In this document: piece after piece, positions 6,750-12,486 of the stretch
Layout of the letters: the number at the start of each line of letters is the position of its first letter
Numbering within the stretch: the first letter of the stretch is position 1
DNA from: Bacteroidales bacterium
Lineage (GTDB): Bacteria > Bacteroidota > Bacteroidia > Bacteroidales > Muribaculaceae
Reading direction: 5' to 3'
NCBI GenBank assembly: GCA_019416425.1
Contig: DXXK01000012.1
Coordinates: 1-12,486, forward strand
DNA: 12,486 nt
Translations under genes and position numbers: made by a program
The notes under the pieces: generated by a model
Database searches by the model: none
The model's input: the letters and a program-made list of their open reading frames with translations, nothing else
Told to the model about the DNA's origin: nothing

Positions 6750-7220
6750 TTAATTTTTGGCGGCTTCGCTACGTGCTTCATTTACAAGCATTAACAGTTC
6801 GTCGCGGACCATGGGCGGCAATTCCAGATGTCGCTGAGTTATGCTGCGCGCCCAGCCCGTAACGTCCTCCGGGCGCAATGTCAGCAGCACTTCCTGGAAT
6901 TCCTCGGTCTCCTCGGAAGTGTAATCAGTGCCGTCGCGTCCGATGAACCGGTCCAGTTCCTCGTCGTCGTAGTATTCTATCCTGGATGTCGTCGGACTCA
7001 GCGAGTCCTTCTCGCATACCAGATGCTGGCCGCAGCATACCTCTCCGTGCGGTTCCTGGGCCGCAGACTCGGAAGCGGCGGCTTCGGCTACGGTATCTTC
7101 CGAAGTTTCGGTTTTCTCAGGCTCCGTCGTCGGTTCCTGATGTGGATGGCGTTTGTCAAGCAGCCACAGGATGAATCCTACCGCTACTGTCGCCGCCAGT
7201 ATTATCAATGCTCCTTCCAT
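6750..7220 (-). CDS. Small single-pass membrane protein with CCGxHxxC motif
   Basis: This 156-residue protein has one N-terminal membrane segment (about 3-21, ALIILAATVAVGFILWLL) followed by DKR, so the rest probably faces the cytoplasm. A low-complexity Glu/Thr/Ala linker (28-58) leads to a compact motif, VCCGQHLVCEKDSL (61-74), with three Cys and one His that could bind metal or a cluster. Next come IEYYDDEELDRFIGRD (81-96) and a helical C-terminal part with TLRPEDVTGWARSI (114-127) and LPPMVRDELLMLVNEAR (134-150). I recognise this as a conserved Bacteroidales family, sometimes labelled phospholipase with no evidence I know of. Its function is unknown. It starts 9 nt after the aroA stop and is the last gene of the queA-aroA operon. 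Nothing looks truncated. Confidence 0.85.
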   Translation of the reverse strand: MEGALIILAATVAVGFILWLLDKRHPHQEPTTEPEKTETSEDTVAEAAASESAAQEPHGEVCCGQHLVCEKDSLSPTTSRIEYYDDEELDRFIGRDGTDYTSEETEEFQEVLLTLRPEDVTGWARSITQRHLELPPMVRDELLMLVNEARSEAAKN

Positions 7221-7229
7221 ATCATGTCT

Positions 7230-8516
7230 CTATATTCTTACATCAAATCCGACCCGCTTCAGCTGGTCGTAATAGTCGTCGAACGATTTAGACACCGTTT
7301 CGCCATCCTGTATCCCGAGCCAGCGGAGCCGTGTGGCCAGTATCGCCATCGACATGGCGATGCGGTGGTCGCCCCACGCCTCGTACGTCTCGTCGTCCAG
7401 TACCGGGTAGCGCCGTCCGCTCCATTTCAATCCCCGGTCGGTGGCCTCCACGGCATATCCGGCCTTGCCTAATTCGGTGCTGATTGACAGCAGACGGTTG
7501 GATTCCTTATGCCGCAGATGTCCTAAGTTCTCCAGGTCGAACGGGAGTCCGGCCATGCACATCCCTGCCCCCAAGGCTGGCGCCAGGTCGGGTGTATTGC
7601 CTAAATCGAAGGTCATAGGTACTCCCATCCGCTTGTTGCAGGTTATGGTGTCGGCGTTGCCTGTCAACGTCACGGCGCCATATGGATTGTCATCGAGCCG
7701 TCGCGTCTCCACGCCGAGCCAGCCGAACAGCTCGCGGCAGATGCTGTCGCCCTGTATCGAGACAGCCGGATCGGTCAGCGACTCGATGGTCAGCTCTCGG
7801 CCGGGCTCCGCCAGGGCCAGCTCGTAGAAGTAGCCTGCCGCCGACCAGTCCGTCTCGATTGTGTAACGTTCGGGCCGTGACGCAAATTGTTCCATCACCT
7901 TCTGCGTCATGTCCACGTATGGTCTTGACACGATACTGTTGGTGATTGCAGGCAATGTAAGGTCCGGTTCCGGTTCCCATAGCGGACTTGCCAGCAGCAG
8001 TGCCGAGATGAACTGCGAGCTGATGTTGCCGGCCACCTCGATCGGCCCTCCCATCAGCTTACGTCCCCGTATCAGCAGCGGGGCATATCCCTCTCGGTGC
8101 AGGCAGGTGATGTCGGCGCCATGTCGGCGTAGTTCCTCGATCAGCGGTGCCAACGGTCGTTTCTTCACTCCTTCGGCGCAGTCGATTTCGGCCTCCAGGT
8201 CGGGCAGTGACGCCGCCAGGGCCGTGAAGAAGCGCAGCGAGGTGCCTCCGTTGCCAAGGTCGAACCTTAGGGATGTAGGCCGCAGTTCCCCATATTCACG
8301 AATAAATGGCAACGGGTCGTGCAGACGGCTGTCCAGCAGGGTCAGTGCGGCGTGAAGCTCGCGTGTGTCATCGCAATCCGGCAGGTTGACCAGCTCGGTG
8401 TCAACCCCCAGGACGTAGCGGCAGACCATGGCCCGCGCGGCTATGCTTTTCGACCCAGGCAACCGTACGGGTTCCCAAGGTAGGTCCGGATTGTAATGAA
8501 TCTTCACGATCGCCAT
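7230..8516 (-). CDS. aroA: 3-phosphoshikimate 1-carboxyvinyltransferase (EPSP synthase)
   Basis: AroA joins shikimate-3-phosphate and phosphoenolpyruvate to give EPSP, the sixth step of the shikimate pathway to chorismate, in the cytosol. The 428 residues match the usual length. Residues equivalent to the E. coli active site are present: Lys23, Ser24 and Arg28 (PGSKSIAAR), SSQ at 166-168, Arg198, Asp310 (TPDLAP), Glu338 and Arg341 (HKESNR), His384 and Arg385 (DHRIAM) and Lys410. The PEP-site loop reads LGNGGTSLRFF (87-97), where E. coli has GNAGTAMRP, so it differs at several positions, including Phe in place of Pro101. The enzyme should be active because the catalytic set is complete. The start codon lies 3 nt after the queA stop, so translation is probably coupled, and the membrane protein gene follows after 9 nt. 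Confidence 0.95.
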   Translation of the reverse strand: MAIVKIHYNPDLPWEPVRLPGSKSIAARAMVCRYVLGVDTELVNLPDCDDTRELHAALTLLDSRLHDPLPFIREYGELRPTSLRFDLGNGGTSLRFFTALAASLPDLEAEIDCAEGVKKRPLAPLIEELRRHGADITCLHREGYAPLLIRGRKLMGGPIEVAGNISSQFISALLLASPLWEPEPDLTLPAITNSIVSRPYVDMTQKVMEQFASRPERYTIETDWSAAGYFYELALAEPGRELTIESLTDPAVSIQGDSICRELFGWLGVETRRLDDNPYGAVTLTGNADTITCNKRMGVPMTFDLGNTPDLAPALGAGMCMAGLPFDLENLGHLRHKESNRLLSISTELGKAGYAVEATDRGLKWSGRRYPVLDDETYEAWGDHRIAMSMAILATRLRWLGIQDGETVSKSFDDYYDQLKRVGFDVRI

Positions 8517-8519
8517 TGC

Positions 8520-9773
8520 CTATCGGTCTGCGCGGTGGAAGAAACAGGCATCGCCGTAACTCAGGAATCGGTAATCGGCTGCCAGTGCCTGGTTGTAGTA
8601 TTTCCGCCACAGCTGATTCCCCTCGGCATCGGTGCCCAGGAACGAGCTGACCAGCAGGAGCAGCGTGGACTGCGGCTGGTGGAAATTGGTGACCATCTGG
8701 TCCACCACGCGCCATGTGAAGCCGGGGGCGATCATGATGCTGGTGGCGGCGGTTATGGATCGGACATTGCGCTGCTCCATGTACCGGTTCAACGCCTCCA
8801 GCGCGTTGACCGTGTCCAGACTGTCGGTTTCGTATGCCTCCCATTGGTCCACATGCAGATTCGGATTCCCGGAATCCTTCATGATATGCAGCCCTAAGTA
8901 TGGCAACGATTCCAGCGTGCGGACGCTGGTGGTGCCGATGGCGGTGACCTTGCGCCCCTGGCGCTTGGCGTCGATCAGGGCCTGGACTGTCCCAGAGGTT
9001 ACCGTGAACGTCTCGGTGTGCATCGGGTGGTCGCCGATGGTGTCGCTCTTGACGGGCTGGAAGGTCCCGGCGCCTACATGTAAAGTGACGGGGTAGAAGC
9101 CTATTCCTTTGGCCTTGATCTCGTCGATCAGCCGGTCGGTGAAGTGAAGTCCGGCGGTCGGGGCCGCTACCGAGCCGCGCATGCGGGCGTAGACGGTCTG
9201 GTAGTCGTCGTTGTCGCTGGCCTCCGACTCGCGGTTCAGGTATGGCGGGATGGGGATGCGGCCTGCCGCCTCGACTATGCTGGCCCAGGTGTCGTCGCTG
9301 TCCCAGGTGAATTCAACGGCGAAACTGTTGCCGGGACGCTCGCCGACGATGCGTGCGCTTAGCGTCACCTCGCGTCCGTTTATGTCCAGGATCTTGTCCA
9401 GGGTCCCTTCCTTCCAGCGCTTGCGGTTGCCTATCAGACAGTTCCAGGTGCATTTGCCCGTGGACTGGAACATCAGCACATAGTCTTGCGGCTCGATGGG
9501 CTCCAGCAGGAAGATCTCGATACGGCTGCCGGTGGGCTTGCGCATCTCGATGCGGGCGTTGATCACGCGTGTGTCGTTGCAGCAGATTATGCTGTCGGAT
9601 GCAAGCAGGCCCGGCAGGTCGTAGAAATGCATGTGGTGCGCGTTGCCGAGGTCGTCGGCCTCGAGCAGCAGACAGCTCTCGCGGTCCTCCAGCGGGTGCC
9701 GCGCTATCCTGCCGTCTTCCAGCGGATAGTCGAAGTCTTGGATGGCTATCCCTTTTACCTTTTCTTCATTCAT
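8520..9773 (-). CDS. queA: S-adenosylmethionine:tRNA ribosyltransferase-isomerase, long form
   Basis: QueA transfers and rearranges the ribosyl part of S-adenosylmethionine onto 7-aminomethyl-7-deazaguanine in tRNA to form epoxyqueuosine. From the ATG at 9773 the protein has 417 residues. Recognisable family segments are NDTRVINARI (66-75), IPIPPYLNR (173-181), YQTVYA (191-196), GSVAAPTAGLHF (200-211), LHVGAGTFQPV (231-241), GTTSVRTLES (280-289), VTNFHQPQSTLLLLVSSFLG (361-380) and YRFLSYGDA (401-409). It is longer than the common QueA of about 340-350 residues and resembles a second, longer QueA type that I recall from Bacteroides, so it may not be the only copy in the genome. A TTG at 9788 is rejected as start because it lies within the promoter. 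The gene leads the queA-aroA-membrane protein operon. Confidence 0.9.
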   Translation of the reverse strand: MNEEKVKGIAIQDFDYPLEDGRIARHPLEDRESCLLLEADDLGNAHHMHFYDLPGLLASDSIICCNDTRVINARIEMRKPTGSRIEIFLLEPIEPQDYVLMFQSTGKCTWNCLIGNRKRWKEGTLDKILDINGREVTLSARIVGERPGNSFAVEFTWDSDDTWASIVEAAGRIPIPPYLNRESEASDNDDYQTVYARMRGSVAAPTAGLHFTDRLIDEIKAKGIGFYPVTLHVGAGTFQPVKSDTIGDHPMHTETFTVTSGTVQALIDAKRQGRKVTAIGTTSVRTLESLPYLGLHIMKDSGNPNLHVDQWEAYETDSLDTVNALEALNRYMEQRNVRSITAATSIMIAPGFTWRVVDQMVTNFHQPQSTLLLLVSSFLGTDAEGNQLWRKYYNQALAADYRFLSYGDACFFHRADR

Positions 9774-9777
9774 GCCG

Positions 9778-9808
9778 CAAAAATACAAAAAATTGAAACG
9801 TCTTGCAA
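9778..9808 (-). promoter_or_regulatory. Promoter of the queA-aroA operon, probably leaderless
   Basis: On the minus strand TTG (9806-9808) is followed by a 20-nt spacer and TATTTTTG (9778-9785), then CG. The -7 element ends only 4 nt before the queA ATG at 9773. If transcription starts 2-3 nt past the -7 element, as its position name implies, the mRNA begins within about 2 nt of the start codon. Confidence 0.7.
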
Positions 9809-9809
9809 T

Positions 9810-9841
9810 TTTGCATATCCGGACTTTTTGTTGTAACTTTA
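9810..9841 (+). promoter_or_regulatory. Promoter of the secreted glycoside hydrolase gene
   Basis: TTTG (9810-9813) is followed by a 20-nt spacer and TAACTTTA (9834-9841), then CG. The -7 element differs from TAnnTTTG only at the last base. The start would be near 9844, giving a leader of about 51 nt before the ATG at 9895. The -33 element lies 1 nt from the -33 element of the divergent queA promoter. CAATTTTG at 9806-9813, also followed by CA, is a one-mismatch alternative -7 site. Confidence 0.6.
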
Positions 9842-9894
9842 CGCTTTAAGAATGTACCGGCTTTTGGAAGTCGATGCTTGAAACCTGAATTACT

Positions 9895-12183
9895 ATGAAA
9901 TATAACTCGATTGTCTTACTTGCATTGCTGGCGGTGACGTCGGTGAATGCCGCTGACGGGAAGGAAAAGGAACCCGCGGCCGACCGTCAGAAATATGAGG
10001 TCATCGTCGACGACCAGGGCGTGATGCGCCGCAGCGATAACGGTCAGGAAGTAAGCTATTACGGTACTAACTATACCGTTCCATTCGCCTATTCATACCG
10101 CGCGCTGGGCTATGAGGGCAAGGACCGCAAGGCCGCCATCGACCGCGATATATATCACATTGCCCGCCTGGGCCTCAATGCATTCCGCCTGCATCTGTGG
10201 GATGCCGAGTTGGCCGACTCCATCGGCAACCTGGTGGATAATGACCATCTGGACCTGCTGGATTACATGATCGCTGAGCTGGAGAAGCGCGGAATCGACA
10301 TCGTCTTGACCGCCCAGACCAATTTCGGTAACGGCTATCCTGAGAAGGATAACGACACCGGTGCGTTCACATACGATTACGGAAAATGCGACATCCATGA
10401 CAACCCGAAGGCCCAGGCCGCGCAGGAGCGTTACCTGCAGCAGCTGGTGCGCCACCGCAATCCCTATACAGGTCGCACCGTGGCGCAGGACAAGGCCATC
10501 ATCGCGATGGAAATCAACAACGAGCCATGCCATTCAGGCAGCAAGAAGGAGGTCGCCGCCTACATCGACCGTATGTCCAAGGCGTTGCGCAAGGGTGGCT
10601 TCAAGCGTCCCATCCTTTATAATGTGACACATAACCCTTCGGTGACCTCGGCTTATTATGATGCCGACGACATCCAGGGCACCACCTACCAGTGGTATCC
10701 CACAGGTCTGGTGGCAGGTCATGAGCGTAAAGGTAACTTCCTGCCGGCATTGGACAACTATACCATTCCATGGGAGGATTCGATTCCTGCCTACAATAAG
10801 CTGGCTCGCGTGGTTTATGAGTTTGACCCGGCCGATGTGCTCTATTCCCACCTGTATCCGGCCATCGCCCGGACTTTCCGCAAGAAGGGCTTCCAGTGGA
10901 TCACCCAGTTTGCCTACGACCCCATCGACCTGGCGCAGTACAATACCGAGTACCCCACTCATTATATGAATCTGGCGTACACCCCGGCCAAGGCGCTGAG
11001 CATGATGATTGCCGTGGAGACCGCCAAGGAGACACCGCGTGGTGCAGACTATGGTCAATATCCCGACAATACTGTCTTCGGCCATACCACTGTAAGCCAT
11101 GATCCGGATTTATCGGTGTTCAACGCTCCGGAGAAATTTATATATACCAACAGCAATGACGTTCAGCCTGTGGATGTGAAGGCGTTGAGGCAGGTTGCCG
11201 GTCGCGGACTGTCGGCAGTGGCCGGCTATGGCGGCAACGGCGCCTATTTCCTGGACGCCACTCCACAGCCAGGTGTATGGCGTCTGGAGATCATGCCCGA
11301 TGTGGTGCAGCTGGATGATCCGTTCGGCAATACCTCACTCAACGATGCCAAGATCGTGACAGTGGCACGCAGACACGATTTTGATGTGAAACTTCCGTCA
11401 CTCGGCACCGGTTACTCCTTATATAGCGTGAATGGCGATTCGTTAGGTGTGGCTTCCGGTGACTCTGTGACGGTAGGACCTGGTGTATATCTGTTGGCGC
11501 GGAAAGGAGTTAGACCGGATTTCTCCACTTTGGCCAATGCTAAAGTTGCCGAGTATATAGGAATGTCGGAGTATGTCGCTCCCGATCCGGCGCGTGTCCC
11601 CGTCAGCCTGCTGGCGGCGCGTCGTGGAGACTCCAATGTTGATGTCAATATGATTCCTGAGGCATGGAACTTTACATTTGATTACCGTAATCCCAACTGG
11701 TTCGATCCGGAACATTATCTGCTGGACATACGCCCGGAGGCAGGCGAAGGTGTGACTGTGGTGCGCCGCAGGGTAGGGGACAAGCTGGAAAAAGTGCCGG
11801 AGAATATCGCTCCCAAGGAGATTAAAGTCCAGTTCCTGACTGCTGACCCATCCGACGGGTATAAGCCGGCCGACCTTCCTGCCTATGGTGCCGAGATTGC
11901 CGTGGTTTCCCGTGACGGTTACACCTATTCGGCTCCGTTGCGTTTCCAGGAAGTCAAGGCTACGCCGAATATCCCGGCTTCTTCCGCAGTGGCGACTGTA
12001 CGGCTTGATGAACTCAAGCCTCGTACAGGTATCATCATGCCTGCCCCGTATCCTGTCACTGTTACCCGCGAGATTCCCGTCACGACTTTGCCGCTTGGCG
12101 ATTTCAGGAACATCGAATTCGTCCAATTGATCCTCCCGAACAAGCCTTCGCATATGCTTTTGAAGGAAATTTGGCTGGAATAA
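9895..12183 (+). CDS. Secreted clan-A (GH5-like) glycoside hydrolase
   Basis: This 762-residue protein starts with a signal peptide (MKYNSIVLLALLAVTSVNA, cut near residue 19-20) and has no lipobox cysteine, so it is periplasmic or secreted. Residues about 33-380 look like a clan GH-A (beta/alpha)8 barrel: YYGTNYTVPF (55-64), LGLNAFRLHLWD (92-103), DLLDYMIAELEKRGIDIVLT (120-139) and AIIAMEINNEP (201-211). Glu210 in NNEP is the likely acid/base. VVYEFDP (306-312) at the expected strand 7 offers Glu309 as nucleophile, and FQWITQFAYDP (333-343) fits strand 8. The remaining 380 residues are beta-rich and hold no domain I can name. Similar Bacteroidota proteins are often called 'membrane or secreted protein' or cellulase-family glycosylhydrolase. 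The substrate is unknown. The gene stands alone, divergent from queA. Confidence 0.8.
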   Translation: MKYNSIVLLALLAVTSVNAADGKEKEPAADRQKYEVIVDDQGVMRRSDNGQEVSYYGTNYTVPFAYSYRALGYEGKDRKAAIDRDIYHIARLGLNAFRLHLWDAELADSIGNLVDNDHLDLLDYMIAELEKRGIDIVLTAQTNFGNGYPEKDNDTGAFTYDYGKCDIHDNPKAQAAQERYLQQLVRHRNPYTGRTVAQDKAIIAMEINNEPCHSGSKKEVAAYIDRMSKALRKGGFKRPILYNVTHNPSVTSAYYDADDIQGTTYQWYPTGLVAGHERKGNFLPALDNYTIPWEDSIPAYNKLARVVYEFDPADVLYSHLYPAIARTFRKKGFQWITQFAYDPIDLAQYNTEYPTHYMNLAYTPAKALSMMIAVETAKETPRGADYGQYPDNTVFGHTTVSHDPDLSVFNAPEKFIYTNSNDVQPVDVKALRQVAGRGLSAVAGYGGNGAYFLDATPQPGVWRLEIMPDVVQLDDPFGNTSLNDAKIVTVARRHDFDVKLPSLGTGYSLYSVNGDSLGVASGDSVTVGPGVYLLARKGVRPDFSTLANAKVAEYIGMSEYVAPDPARVPVSLLAARRGDSNVDVNMIPEAWNFTFDYRNPNWFDPEHYLLDIRPEAGEGVTVVRRRVGDKLEKVPENIAPKEIKVQFLTADPSDGYKPADLPAYGAEIAVVSRDGYTYSAPLRFQEVKATPNIPASSAVATVRLDELKPRTGIIMPAPYPVTVTREIPVTTLPLGDFRNIEFVQLILPNKPSHMLLKEIWLE

Positions 12184-12235
12184 TGGAATTCAACCGGAGA
12201 ATTTTCGACAATTGCCATAAAAAGTAAGGGTATTT

Positions 12236-12278
12236 CGGAAAAATTTCAGGAAAATTCCAGGGTAGTCCGGAAAAATTT
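12236..12278 (+). repeat. Short direct repeat CGGAAAAATTT, two copies
   Basis: CGGAAAAATTT occurs at 12236-12246 and 12268-12278, 32 bp apart start to start, in the AT-rich gap after the glycoside hydrolase gene. The spacing is close to three helical turns. No function can be assigned, and low base complexity makes chance possible. Confidence 0.5.
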
Positions 12279-12429
12279 TGAAAATTTTGAAGCCGATAGT
12301 GTCGGAAATGTAGTTTGGATACTCTGAATTAACAAAATGATACATAATTTAACATTTATTGATTTGATTGAACCACAACGAGATAAACGGATAGGAACAA
12401 GAAAAATGCGAAAATGTTTGCATGGGGTA

Positions 12430-12460
12430 TTGACACGGGGGCGTTTTTGCACTAATTTTG
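12430..12460 (+). promoter_or_regulatory. Strong rightward promoter for a gene beyond the window
   Basis: TTG (12430-12432, within TTGACA) is followed by a 20-nt spacer and TAATTTTG (12453-12460), then CA. Both elements and the spacing match the Bacteroidota consensus, and the layout parallels the tRNA-Val promoter in this window. The start would be near 12463. The transcribed gene is outside the window; the leader seen so far (24 nt, GC-rich) does not identify it. Confidence 0.7.
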
Positions 12461-12486
12461 CATTCGCGTTTCGGGGGCAACACCTG

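Larger units (their letters stand above)
12184..12486. other. Intergenic region to the window end, no gene seen
   Basis: This AT-rich stretch after the glycoside hydrolase stop codon contains no convincing coding sequence or RNA gene. It holds a short direct repeat near its start, a weak 4-bp hairpin (CCGA/TCGG, 12293-12305) that is unconvincing as a terminator, and a well-formed rightward promoter at 12430-12460. The last 24 bases would be the leader of a transcript continuing past the window. Confidence 0.7.

Noticed and set aside
12293..12305. Hairpin CCGA/TCGG as the terminator of the glycoside hydrolase gene
   Set aside because: A 4-bp stem without a following T run, 110 nt past the stop codon, is too weak to call.
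12406..12486. Open reading frame of 27 codons beginning at 12406 and running off the window
   Set aside because: The consensus promoter at 12430-12460 lies within it and the translated sequence is unremarkable. A real gene more likely starts beyond the window.
1..12486. CRISPR arrays, transposons, toxin-antitoxin or defence gene clusters
   Set aside because: I looked for regularly spaced repeats, terminal inverted repeats and small gene pairs and saw none; the gene content is ordinary chromosomal.

Overview
The window looks like Bacteroidota, most likely order Bacteroidales. Intergenic stretches repeatedly carry the TAnnTTTG -7 promoter element with TTG or TTTG about 20 nt upstream. Gene starts lack Shine-Dalgarno sequences. 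One secreted enzyme ends in what looks like a type IX secretion sorting domain, and the hypothetical proteins resemble families I know from Bacteroides and its relatives. The family within the order cannot be fixed from this stretch. The content is chromosomal housekeeping genes plus two secreted carbohydrate-active proteins. I see no transposase, integrase, CRISPR array, phage gene or defence system.

Layout. From 1 to 181 there is an AT-rich gap with a probable leftward promoter for a gene outside the window and a possible terminator. From 182 to 6296 all genes are on the minus strand: sufB, then phoH, then a DUF2027-like protein, spaced 11 and 18 nt apart and so probably one operon, followed after a hairpin by a secreted GH13 alpha-amylase-family enzyme. 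From 6457 to 6717 lie a hairpin, two almost identical tRNA-Val(TAC) genes and their promoter, all on the minus strand. From 6750 to 9773 is a second minus-strand operon in the order queA, aroA, small membrane protein, with gaps of 3 and 9 nt. At 9774-9894 a compact divergent promoter region separates this operon from a plus-strand gene (9895-12183) for a secreted clan-A (GH5-like) glycoside hydrolase. The last 303 bases have no gene but hold a well-formed rightward promoter.

Functions. sufB belongs to Fe-S cluster assembly, phoH is a cytosolic P-loop ATPase, aroA makes the chorismate precursor EPSP, and queA belongs to queuosine tRNA modification. The two exported enzymes probably act on glucan-type polysaccharides, but no SusC/SusD transporter pair is present here.

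I found no clearly new multi-gene system. The points most worth checking are: a queA promoter so close to the start codon that the mRNA should be leaderless, with its -33 box 1 nt from that of the divergent gene; a DUF2027 protein without the C-terminal Smr domain I expect; sufB separated from sufC and sufD; tandem tRNA-Val genes that differ by one compensated base pair; and a GH13 enzyme with Gln in place of the usual region I His.
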